Origin: Calliopsis andreniformis
Taxonomy: Eukaryota; Arthropoda; Insecta; Hymenoptera; Andrenidae
NCBI RefSeq assembly: GCF_051401765.1
Contig: NW_027480450.1
Coordinates: 4,154,001 to 4,218,000 of the forward strand
Length of the DNA stretch: 64,000 nt
Direction: 5' to 3'
How positions within the stretch are numbered: position 1 is the stretch's first letter; each line of letters starts with the position of its first letter. Under the pieces are notes generated by a model, which made no database searches, had not been told where the DNA came from, and worked only from the letters and a program-made list of their open reading frames with translations. Below, one piece after another: positions 27,541 through 38,455 of this stretch. The position numbers were made by a program, and so were the translations under genes.

Positions 27541-29330
27541 AATTCTCAATCGTCAATCCTCAAGCCCCAATCCTCAATCTTCAATCCTCAATCCTCAATC
27601 CTCAATCCTCAATCCTCAATCGTCAGCCTTCAATCCTCAATACTCAATCTTCAATCCTCAATCTTCAATCCTCAATCCTCAATCCTCATTCTTCAATCCT
27701 CAATACCCAATCCTCAATCTTCAATCCTTAATCCTCAATCCTGAATCTTCAATACTCAATAATCAATCTCCAATCCTAGATCCTCAATCCCCAATCCTCA
27801 ATCCTTAATCCTCAATCTTCAATCCTCAATCCCCAGTACTCAATCTTCAATCCTCAATGCTCAAACCTCCATCCTCAATCCTCAGTCCTCAATCCTCAAT
27901 CCTCAATCCTCAAACCTCAATGCTCAACCGTTAGTCCTCGTCCTCAATCCCCAACCCTCAATCCTCAATCATCAATACTCAATCTTCAATCCTCAATCTT
28001 CAATCCTCAGTACTCAATCTTCTGTCCTCAATCCTCAATCCTCAATCCTCAATACTCAATCCTCAATCGTCAATCCTCAATCCCCAATCCTCAAGCTTCA
28101 AACCTCAATCCTCAATCCTCAATCCTCGATCCTCAATATTCAATCCTCAATACTCAATCTTCAATCCTCAAACCTCAACCCTCAGCCCTCATCCTCAATC
28201 CTCAATCCTCAATCCTCAATCCTCAACCTTCAATCCTCAATACTCGACCATCAATCCTCAATCCTCAGTCCTCAATCCTCAATATTCAATCCACAGACCC
28301 TAATCCTCAATCTTCAATCCTCAATCCTCAATCCTCAATACTCAATCCTCAATCCTCAATCTTGAGTCCTCAATACTCAATCTTCAATCCTCAATCCTCA
28401 ATCCTCAATCCTCAATCCTCAATCCTCAATCCTCAATCCTCAATCTTCAATCCTCAATACTCACTCTTCAATCTACAGCCCTCAGTCTTCAGCAATCAGT
28501 TGTCAATCCTCAATCCTCAATAGAATATACTCAATTCACAGTTTTCAATACTCAATACTCAATCTGCAATCTTCAAATCTCTATCCGCAAACATGAATTC
28601 TCATCACTCAGCCATCAACACTCAGCCCTCAATGTTCAATCCTCAATCCTCAACTCTCAATCTTCAATCCTCAATAGTGAATCTTCAATCCTCAGTCCCA
28701 AATCCTCAATCTTCAATCCTCAATACTGAATCTTTAATCCTCAATCCTCAATCCTCAATCCTCAATCCTCAATCTTCAATCCTCAATCTTCAATCCTCAG
28801 TACTCAATCTTCTGTCCTCAATCCTCAATCCTCAATCCTCAATCCTCAATACTCAATCCTCAATCGTCAATCCTCAATCCCCAATCCTCAAGCTTCAAAC
28901 CTCAATCCTCAATCCTCAATCCTCGATCCTCAATATTCAATCCTCAATACTCAATCTTCAATCCTCAAACCTCAATACTCGACCATCAATCCTCAATCCT
29001 CAGTCCTCAATCCTCAATATTCAATCCACAGACCCTAATCCTCAATCTTCAATCCTCAATCGTCAATCCTCAATACTCAATCCTCAATCCTCAACCTTGA
29101 GTCCTCAATCCTCAATCCTCAATCCTCAATCCTCAATCCTCAATCCTCAATCACCAATCCTCAATCTTCCATTCTCAACACTCAATCTACAATCCTCAAT
29201 CCTCAATCCTCAGTCCTAAATCCTGAAACCTCAATCCTCAACCGTCAGCCGTCCTCCTCAATCCACAACACTCAATCATCAATCCTCAATTTTCAATCAT
29301 CAATATTTAACCTTCAATCCTCAATCCTCA
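27541..29330. repeat. Mosaic block with a 0.79-kb internal duplication
   Basis: The segment near 27990-28280 recurs near 28780-29060. The TCTGTCCTCA marker is at 28021 and 28811 (offset 790), and CAAGCTTC at 28092 and 28889 (offset 797, one extra heptamer). Between them lies an A anchor (28473-28628) copied from the 13968/25240 type. The end, from about 29100, matches the start of the HOR right part (near 15140), with CCATTCTCAACACTCAATC. Confidence 0.82.
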
Positions 29331-30059
29331 ATCCTCAATCCTCAATCCTCAATCTTCAATCCTCAATAATCAATCTACAATCCTCAATCCCCAGTCCTCA
29401 ATCTTCAATCCTCAATGCTCAATCCTCAATCCTCAATCCTCAATCCTCATTCTTCAATCCTCAATACCCAATCCTCAATCTTCAATCCTCAACCCTCAAT
29501 CCTCGATCCTCAATATTCAATCCTCAATACTCAATCTTCAATCCTCAAACCTCAACCCTCAGCCCTCATCCTCCATCCTCAATCCACAATCCACAATTCT
29601 CAATCTTCAATCCTCAATACTCAATCATCAATCCTCAATCCTCAATCCTCAATCGTCAATCCTCAATCCTCAGTCATGAATACTCAATCTTCAATACTCA
29701 ATCCTCAATCCTCAATCGTCCATCCTCAATCCTCAATCCTCAATCCTCAATCCTCATTCCTCAAACCTCAATCCTCAACCCTCGGTCCTCATCCTCAATT
29801 CTCAATTCTCAATCCTCAATCATCAATCCTCAATCTTCAATCCTCCATAATCAATCTCCAATCCTAGATCCTCAATCCCCAATCCTCAATCCTTAATCCT
29901 CAATCTTCAATCCTCAATCCTCAATCCTCAACCCTCATTCTTCAATCCTCAATACCCAATCCTCAATCTTCAATCCTCAATCCTCAATCCTCAATTCTCA
30001 ATCCTCAGTCCTCAGTCCTCAAACTTCAATCCTCAACACTCAGCCCTCATACTCAATCC

Positions 30060-30500
30060 TCAATCCTCAATCCTCAATACTCAATCCTCAATCCTCAATC
30101 CCCAATCCTCAGTCTTCAATCCTCAATACTCAATCTTCAATCCTCAATCCTCAATACTCAATCATCAATCCTCAATCCTCAGTCCTCAAACCTCAATTCT
30201 GAATCCTCAATCCTGAATCCACATTATTCAGCCATCAGTCCTCAACAATCAGTTGTGAATCCTCAATCCTCAATAGAATATCCTCAATTCACAGTTTCCA
30301 ATACTCAATACTCAATTTGCAATCCTCAAATCTCTATCCACAAACATCAATTCTCATCACTCAGACCTCAACACTCAGTCCTCAATGATCAATCCTCAAT
30401 CCTCAATTCTCGATCTTCAATCCTCAATACTGAATCTTCAATTCTCATTCCCAAATCCTCAATCTTCAATCCTCAATCCTCAATCCTATATCCTCAAACC
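30060..30500. repeat. Paralogous block, copy 1 (offset 11,806 bp)
   Basis: Matches 41866-42306 at a constant offset of 11,806 bp, including an A anchor with the private TGTGAATCC change (30226-30381). Nearly identical over about 430 bp despite the distance, so either a recent long-range copy or gene-conversion-like exchange. Confidence 0.85.
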
Positions 30501-30945
30501 TCAATCCTCAATCCTCAATCGTCAATCCTCATTCTTCAATCCTCAATACCCAATCCTCAATCTCCAGTCCTCAATACTCAATCTTCAATCCTCAATCCAC
30601 AATCCTCAATCCTCAATCCTCAATTCTCAATCCTCAACCCTCAGTCCTCAGTCCTCATACCTCAATCCTCAATCCTCAATCTTCAGTCCTCAATACTCAA
30701 TCTTCAATCCTCAATCCTCAATCCTCAATCCTCATTCCTCAAACCTCAATCCTCAACCCTCAGTCCTCATCCTTAATTCTCAATTCTCAATCCTCAATCA
30801 TCAATCCTCAATCTTCAATCCTCAATAATCAATCTCCAATCCTAGATCCTCAATCCCCAATCCTCAATGCTTAATCCTCAATCTTCAATCCTCAATCCCC
30901 AGTCCTCAATCTTCAATCCTCAATGCTCAATCCTCAATCCCCTAT

Positions 30946-31001
30946 CCTCAGACCTCAATCCTCAGACCTCAATCCTCAGACCTCAATCCTCAGACCTCAA
31001 T
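30946..31001. repeat. 14-bp dimer run, 4 units
   Basis: Four uninterrupted copies of the dimer CCTCAGACCTCAAT, the only place where two variant heptamers alternate regularly. The same run occurs at 37320-37375 and 39872-39927, carried along by larger duplications. Confidence 0.88.
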
Positions 31002-31245
31002 CCTCAACCGTCAGTCCTCGTCCTGAATCCACAACCCCCAATCATCAATCCTCAATCGTCAATCATCAATATTTAACCTTCAATCCTCAAACCTCATTCC
31101 TCAATCCTCAATCCTCAATCCTCAATGTTCAATCCTCAATACCCAATCCTCAATCTTCAATCCTCAATCCTCAATCCTCAATCCTCAATCCTCAATCCTC
31201 AGTTCTCAAACCACAATCCTGAATCCTCAATCCTGAATCCTCAAT

Positions 31246-31401
31246 CTTCAGCCCTCAGTCCTCAACAATCAGTTGTCAATCCTCAATCCTCAATAGAATA
31301 TCCTCAATTCGCAGTTTTCAATACTCAATACTCAATCTGCAATCTGCAAATCACTATACACAAACATCAATTCTCATCACTCAGCCCTCAACACTCGGTC
31401 C
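31246..31401. repeat. A-type anchor module (reference copy)
   Basis: A 155-bp in-register module of diverged heptamers: CTTCAGC at the start, AATCAGT and TGTCAAT before the core, AGAATAT at 31295, then further on TTTCAAT, CTGCAAT, TCTCTAT or a variant, CATCAAT, TCTCATC. About 45 copies by eye. Starts: 362, 2383, 9528, 10575, 13968, 14478, 16997, 17275, 19956, 20234, 23048, 23326, 25240, 25750, 28473, 30226, 31246, 32784, 33365, 33777, 34358, 34974, 36159, 36578, 37620, 38711, 39130, 40172, 41270, 42032, 43158, 43934, 46801, 51198, 51722, 53068, 56975, 57548, 58822, 59395, 60668, 61710, and truncated at 62311, 63369 and 63691. All face the same way. All three forward frames are open through it except at the TAG of AATAGAAT, so it is not coding. 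Confidence 0.88.
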
Positions 31402-31799
31402 TCGATGTTCAATCCTCAATTCTCAATTCTGAATCTTCAATCCTCAATACTGAATCTTCAATCCTCAGTCCCAAACACTCAATCTTCAATCCTCAATCCT
31501 CAATCGACAATCCTCATTCCCCAATCCTCAATCTTCAATTCTCAAAACTCAATCTTCAATCCTCAATCCTCAATCCTCAATCCTCAATACTCAATCTTCA
31601 ATCCACAAACCTCAATCCTCAATCCTCAATCCTCAATCCTCAATCCTCAATCCTCAATCCTCCATCCCCAATCCTCAATATTTCATCCTCAATACTCAAT
31701 TTTCAATCCTCAATCCTCAATCCTCAGTACTCGATCCACAATCCTCAATCATCAATCCTCAATCTTCAATACTCATTCCTCAATCCTCAATTCTCAATC

Positions 31800-32267
31800 C
31801 TCAATACTCAACCATCAATCCTCAATTCTCAATACACAATGGAATATCCTGAATTCGCAGGTTTCAATACTCAATTCTCAATCTGCAATCTTCATATCTC
31901 CATCCACAAACATCAATTCTCATCACCCAACCCTCAACTCTCAGTCCCCAATCCTCAATCTTCAATCCTCAATCCTCAAACTTCAATCCTCAATACTCAA
32001 CATTCAATCCTCAATCCTCAATTCTCAATCCTCAATCCTCAATTCTCAACCCTCAATCCTCAATCCTCAATCCTCATTCTTCAATCCTCAATACCCAACC
32101 CTCAATCTTCAATCCTCAATCCTCAATCCTCAATTCTCAACCCTCAACCCTCAGTCCTCAGTCCTCAAACCTCAATCCTCAACACTCAACCCTCATACTC
32201 AATCCTCAACCCTCAATCCTCAATCCTCAATCTTCAATCCTCAATAATCAATCTACTATCCTCAATC
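31800..32267. repeat. 468-bp tandem duplication, copy 1
   Basis: Adjacent to its partner at 32268; the GGAATATCCT marker is at 31841 and 32309. 468 equals 66 x 7 plus one hexamer (CCTCAT near 32190). I see two differences between copies (AATTCTC/AACTCTC and AATCCTC/AATGCTC), so it is recent. The same segment, single copy, is at 42410-43014 (offset 10,751). Confidence 0.92.
31834..31947. repeat. D-type anchor module (reference copy)
   Basis: Begins ACACAAT, GGAATAT, then CCTGAAT and TCGCAGG, with later CTGCAAT, CTTCATA, TCTCCAT and ACCCAAC or ACTCAAC. It aligns heptamer for heptamer with the A anchor. Other copies start at 32302, 38208, 40760 and 42585. Confidence 0.86.
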
Positions 32268-32735
32268 CTCAATACTCAACCATCAATCCTCAATTCTCAA
32301 TACACAATGGAATATCCTGAATTCGCAGGTTTCAATACTCAATTCTCAATCTGCAATCTTCATATCTCCATCCACAAACATCAACTCTCATCACCCAACC
32401 CTCAACTCTCAGTCCCCAATCCTCAATCTTCAATCCTCAATCCTCAAACTTCAATCCTCAATACTCAACATTCAATGCTCAATCCTCAATTCTCAATCCT
32501 CAATCCTCAATTCTCAACCCTCAATCCTCAATCCTCAATCCTCATTCTTCAATCCTCAATACCCAACCCTCAATCTTCAATCCTCAATCCTCAATCCTCA
32601 ATTCTCAACCCTCAACCCTCAGTCCTCAGTCCTCAAACCTCAATCCTCAACACTCAACCCTCATACTCAATCCTCAACCCTCAATCCTCAATCCTCAATC
32701 TTCAATCCTCAATAATCAATCTACTATCCTCAATC
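32268..32735. repeat. 468-bp tandem duplication, copy 2
   Basis: Second unit of the 468-bp tandem pair, with a D anchor at 32302. It ends in ATCTACTATCC and then joins the A-anchor block at 32784. Confidence 0.92.
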
Positions 32736-33270
32736 CTCAGTCCTCAAACCTCAATTCAGAATCCTCAATCCTGAATCCTCAATCTTCAGCCCTGAGTCCC
32801 CGACAATCAGTTGTCAATCCTCAGTCCTCAATAGAATATCCCCAATTCACAGCCTTCAATACTCAATACTCAATCTGCAATCTTCAAATCTCTATCCACA
32901 AACTTCACTGCTCATCACTCAACCCTCAACCTTCAGTCCTCAGCCCTCAAACCTCAACCCTCAATCTTCAATCCTCTATCCTCAATCCTCATTCTTCAAT
33001 CCTCAATACCCAATCCTCAATCTTCAATCCTCAATCCTCAATCCTCAATTCTCAATCCTCAACCCTCAATCCTCAGTCCTCAATCCTCAATCTTCAATCC
33101 ACAGTCCCCAAACCTCAATCTTCGATCCTCAACCCTCAATCCTCATTCCTCAACGCTCAATCCTCAATCTTCAATCCTCAATACTCAATCTTCAATCCTC
33201 AACACTCAATCCTCAATTCTCAATCCTCAATCCTCAATCCTCAATCCTCAATCCTCAATCCTCAATCCTC
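32585..33270. repeat. 1,574-bp-offset duplication, copy 1
   Basis: Pairs with 34159-34844 at offset 1,574, checked at CCCCGACAATC (32799/34373) and TTCGATCC (33121/34695). The A anchor here (32784) has private CCCCAATTCACAG and CTTCACTGC changes, both shared by the partner. A few differences exist, such as CCAAACCTCAATC against CCAATCCTCATTC near 33110/34684. Confidence 0.88.
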
Positions 33271-33470
33271 AATCCTCAATCTTCAATCCTCAATACTCAA
33301 TCTTCAATCCTCTATCCACAGTCCTGAAACCTCAGTTCTGAATCCTCAATCCTGAATCCTCAACCTTCAGCCCTCAGTCCACAACAATCAGTTGTCAATC
33401 CTCAATCCTCAATAGAATATCCTCAATTCACAGATGTCAATGCTCAATACTCAATCTGCAATCTTCAAAT

Positions 33471-34080
33471 CTCAATCCACAAACATCAATTCTCATCAAT
33501 CAACCCTCAACGCTCAGTCCTCAGTCTTCGATCCTCAATCCTCAATCCTCAAACTTCAATCCTCAATACTCAACCTTCAATCCTCAATCCTCAATTCTCA
33601 ATCCTCAATCCTCAATTCTCATTCGTCAGTCCTCAAGCCCCAATCCTCAATCTTCAATCCTCAATACTCAATCCCCAATCCTCAACCCTCAATCTTCAAT
33701 CCTCAATACTCAATCATCAATCCTCAATCCTCAGTCCGCAAACCTCAATTCTGTATCCTCAATCCTGAATCCACAATATTCAGCCATCAGTCCTCTACAA
33801 TCAGTTGTCAATCCTCAATCCTCAATACAATATCCTCAATTCACAGTTTCCAATACTCAATACTCAATTTGCAATCTTCAAATCTCTATCCACAAACATC
33901 AATTCTCATCACTCAGCACTCAACACTCAGTCCTCAATGTTCAATCCTCAACGCTCAATTCTCAATCTTCAATCCTCAATACTGAATCTTCAATTCTCAT
34001 TCCCAAATCCTAAATCTTCAATCCTCAATCCTCAATCCTATATCCTCAAACCTCAATCCTCAATCCTCAATCGTCAATCC
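33471..34080. repeat. 2,801-bp-offset duplication, copy 1
   Basis: Pairs with 36272-36881 at offset 2,801 (CGCTCAGTCC at 33511 and 36312). Contains the A anchor at 33777, which has AATACAATATCC (AGAATAT changed to ACAATAT), a private mark shared by the copies at 36578 and 39130. Confidence 0.87.
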
Positions 34081-34158
34081 TCATTCTTCAATCCTCAATA
34101 CCCAATCCTCAATCTCCAGTCCTCAATACTCAATCTTCAATCCTCAATCCACAATCCT

Positions 34159-34844
34159 CAATCCTCAATCCTCAATTCTCAACCCTCAACCCTCAGTCCT
34201 CAGTCCTCAAACCTCAATCCTCAACACTCAACCCTCATACTCAATCCTCAACCCTCAATCCTCAATCCTCAATCTTCAATCCTCAATAATCAATCTACTA
34301 TCCTCAATCCTCAGTCCTCAAACCTCAATTCAGAATCCTCAATCCTGAATCCTCAATCTTCAGCCCTGAGTCCCCGACAATCAGTTGTCAATCCTCAGTC
34401 CTCAATAGAATATCCCCAATTCACAGCCTTCAATACTCAATACTCAATCTGCAATCTTCAAATCTCTATCCACAAACTTCACTGCTCATCACTCAACCCT
34501 CAACCTTCAGTCCTCAGCCCTCAAACCTCAACCCTCAATCTTCAATCCTCTATCCTCAATCCTCATTCTTCAATCCTCAATACCCAATCCTCAATCTTCA
34601 ATCCTCAATCCTCAATCCTCAATTCTCAATCCTCAACCCTCAATCCTCAGTCCTCAATCCTCAATCTTCAATCCACAGTCCCCAATCCTCATTCTTCGAT
34701 CCTCAACCCTCAATCCTCATTCCTCAACGCTCAATCCTCAATCTTCAATCCTCAATACTCAATCTTCAATCCTCAACACTCAATCCTCAATTCTCAATCC
34801 TCAATCCTCAATCCTCAATCCTCAATCCTCAATCCTCAATCCTC
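34159..34844. repeat. 1,574-bp-offset duplication, copy 2
   Basis: Partner of 32585-33270 with the A anchor at 34358. It is followed by a long run of near-perfect CCTCAAT monomers (about 34790-34910), one of the least diverged stretches in the window. Confidence 0.88.
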
Positions 34845-35903
34845 AATCCTCAATCCTCAATCCTCGATCCTCAATCCTCAATCCTCAATCCTCAATCCTC
34901 AATCCACAATTCCCAATCCTCAATCCTCAGTCCTCAAACCTCAATCCTGAATCCTCAATCCTGAATCCTCAATCTTCAGCCCTCTGTCCTCAACAATCAG
35001 TTGTCAATCCTCAATCCTCAATAGAATATCCTCAACTAACAGTTTTCAATGCTCAATACTCAATCTGCAAACTTCAAATCTCTATCAACAAACATCAGTT
35101 CTCATCACTCAATCCTCAACACTCAGTCCTCATCCTCAATACTCAATTCTCAATTCTCAATCCTCTATCCTCAATCCTCAATCTTCAATACCCAATAATA
35201 AATCTCCAATCCTAGATCCTCAAACTCCAATCCTCAATCCTTAATCCTCAATCTTCCTTCCTCAATCCCCAGTCCTCAATCTTCAATCGTCAATCCTCAA
35301 GCATCAATCCTCAACCGTTAGACCTCGTCCTCAATCCCCAACACTCAATCCTCTATCATCAATACTCAATCTTCAATCCTCAATCTTCAATCCTCAGCAC
35401 TCAATCTTCAGACCTCAATCCTCAATCCTCAATCCTCAATACTCAATCCTCAATCGTCAATCCTCAATCCCCAATCCTCAAACTTCAATCCTCCATCCTC
35501 AATCCTCAATCCTCAACATTCAATCCTCAATACTCAATCTTCAATCCTCAAACCACAACCCTCAGCCCTCATCCTCCATCCTCAATCCTCAATCCTCAAT
35601 TCTCAATCTTCAATCCTCAATACTCAATCATCAATCCTCAATCCTCAATCCTCAATCTTCAACCCTGAATCCCCAGTCCTCAATCTTCAATCCTCAATGC
35701 TCAATCCAAAATCCTCAAACCTCAGTCCTCAATCCTCAATCCTCAATCCTCAAACCTCAATCCTCAACCGTCAGTCCTCGTCCTCAATCCTCAACCCTCA
35801 ATACTCAATCATCAATACTCAATCTTCAATCCTCAATCCTCAATCCTCAATCCTCAATATTCAACACACAACCCTCAACCATCAATCCTCAATACTCAAC
35901 CAT

Positions 35904-38455
35904 CAATCCTCAATTCTCTATACTCAGTAGAATATCCTGAATTCTCATTGTTCAATACTCAATCCCCAATATTCAATAATCAAATCTCAATCCTCTAATA
36001 TCAATTCTCAACACTCAATCGTCAACACTCAGTCCTCTCTCTTCGATCCTCCATCCTCAAACCTTAATACTCAACCGTCAATCCTCAATCCTCAATCCTC
36101 AACCCTCAATCCTCAGTCCTCAAAGCTCAAACAGGAACCTCAATCCTGAATCCTCAGTCTTCAGCCCTCAGACCTGAACAATCAATTTTCAATCCTCAAT
36201 CCACAATCCTCAATAGAATATCCTCAATTCACAGTTTTCAATACTCAATCCCCAATCTGCAATCCTCAAATCTCAATCCACAAACATCAATTCTCATCAA
36301 TCAACCCTCAACGCTCAGTCCTCAGTCTTCGATCCTCAATCCTCAATCCTCAAACTTCAATCCTCAATACTCAACCTTCAATCCTCAATCCTCAATCCTC
36401 AATCCTCAATCCTCAATTCTCATTCGTCAGTCCTCAAGCCCCAATCCTCAATCTTCAATCCTCAATACTCAATCCCCAATCCTCAACCCTCAATCTTCAA
36501 TCCTCAATACTCAATCATCAATCCTCAATCCTCAGTCCTCAAACCTCAATTCTGTATCCTCAATCCTGAATCCACAATATTCAGCCATCAGTCCTCAACA
36601 ATCAGTTGTCAATCCTCTATCCTCAATACAATATCCTCAATTCACAGTTTCCAATACTCAATACTCAATTTGCAATCTTCAAATCTCTATCCACAAACAT
36701 CAATTCTCATCACTCAGCACTCAACACTCAGTCCTCAATGTTCAATCCTCAACGCTCAATTCTCAATCTTCAATCCTCAATACTGAATCTTCAATTCTCA
36801 TTCCCAAATACTAAATCTTCAATCCTCAATCCTCAATCCTATATCCTCAAACCTCAATCCTCAATCCTCAATCGTCAATCCTCATTCTTCAATCCTCAAT
36901 CGTCAATCCTCATTCTTCAATCCTCAATACCCAATCCTCAATCTCCAGTCCTCAATACTCAATCTTCAATCGTCAATCCACAATCCTCAATCCTCAATCC
37001 TCAATTCTCAATCCTCAACCCTCAGTCCTCAGTCCTCATACCTCAATCCTCAATCCTCAATCTTCAGTCCTCAATACTCAATCTTCAATCCTCAATCCTC
37101 AATCCTCATTCCTCAAACCTCAATCCTCAACCCTCAGTCCTCATCCTTAATTCTCAATTCTCAATCCTCAATCATCAATCCTCAATCGTCAATCCTCAAT
37201 AATCAATCTCCAATCCTAGATCCTCAATCCCCAATCCTCAATGCTTAATCCTCAATCTTCAATCCTCAATCCCCAGTCCTCAATCTTCAATCCTCAATGC
37301 TCAATCCTCAATCCCCTATCCTCAGACCTCAATCCTCAGACCTCAATCCTCAGACCTCAATCCTCAGACCTCAATCCTCAACCGTCAGTCCTCGTCCTGA
37401 ATCCACAACCCCCAATCATCAATCCTCAATCTTCAATCATCAATATTTAACCTTCAATCCTCAAACCTCATTCCTCAATCCTCAATCCTCAATCCTCAAT
37501 GTTCAATCCTCAATACCCAATCCTCAATCTTCAATCCTCAATCCTCAATCCTCAATCCTCAATCCTCAATCCTCAGTTCTCAAACCACAATCCTGAATCC
37601 TCAATCCTGAATCCTCAATCTTCAGCCCTCAGTCCTCAACAATCAGTTGTCAATCCTCAATCCTCAATAGAATATCCTCAATTCGCAGTTTTCAATACTC
37701 AATACTCAATCTGCAATCTGCAAATCACTATACACAAACATCAATTCTCATCACTCAGCCCTCAACACTCGGTCCTCGATGTTCAATCCTCAATTCTCAA
37801 TTCTGAATCTTCAATCCTCAATACTGAATCTTCAATCCTCAGTCCCAAACACTCAATCTTCAATCCTCAATCCTCAATCGACAATCCTCATTCCCCAATC
37901 CTCAATCTTCAATTCCCAATACTCAATCTTCAATCCTCAATCCTCAATCCTCAATCCTCAATACTCAATCTTCAATCCACAATCCTCAATCCTCAATCCT
38001 CAATCCTCAATCCTCAATCCGCAATCCTCAATCCTCCATCCCCAATCCTCAATATTTCATCCTCAATACTCAATTTTCAATCCTCAATCCTCAATCCTCA
38101 GTACTCGATCCACAATCCTCAATCATCAATCCTCAATCTTCAATTCTCATTCCTCAATCCTCAATTCTCAATCCTCAATACTCAACCATCAATCCTCAAT
38201 TGTCAATACACAATGGAATATCCTGAATTCGCAGGTTTCAATACTCAATTCTCAATCTGCAATCTTCATATCTCCATCCACAAACATCAATTCTCATCAC
38301 CCAACCCTCAACTCTCAGTCCCCAATCCTCAATCTTCAATCCTCAATCCTCAAACTTCAATCCTCAATACTCAACATTCAATCCTCAATCCTCAATTCTC
38401 AATCCTCAATCCTCAATACTCAACATTCAATCCTCAATCCTCAATTCTCAATCCT
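35904..38455. repeat. 2,552-bp tandem duplication, copy 1
   Basis: Directly followed by copy 2 at 38456. Markers: TACTCAGTAG at 35921/38473, anchors 36159/38711, 36578/39130, 37620/40172, 38208/40760. 2,552 equals 362 x 7 plus 3 x 6, with three hexamers visible (CAGGAA near 36132, CCTCAT near 37140, CCTCGT near 37391). Internal order: B (35929), A' (36159), A (36578), dimer run (37320), A (37620), D (38208). A 28-bp (4 x 7) local duplication with CGTCAATCCTCATTC lies near 36870-36930. Confidence 0.93.

Larger units (their letters stand above)
30226..32030. repeat. 1.8-kb A-A-D module, copy 1
   Basis: Ordered set: A anchor (30226), 14-bp dimer run (30946), A anchor (31246), D anchor (31834). 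The same order occurs at 36578-38404 and 39130-40969. The offset to the second copy is 6,374 bp from about 30867 on. This copy is slightly diverged from the other two, which are almost identical to each other. Confidence 0.85.

Noticed and set aside
30255..30776. Recurrent non-repeat peptide segment (IEYPQFTVFNTQ type) read through A anchors, possibly a protein domain
   Set aside because: It is simply the translation of the anchor in one frame; the other two frames are also open through it apart from one TAG, and anchors are conserved at nucleotide level by duplication.
31125..32774. Longest forward open frame (549 codons), a candidate repetitive structural protein
   Set aside because: All three frames over the same DNA give the same NPQSSIL repeat, starts are chance ATGs in mutated monomers (CAATGTTC), there is no conserved end or non-repeat domain, and length is due to a tandem duplication.
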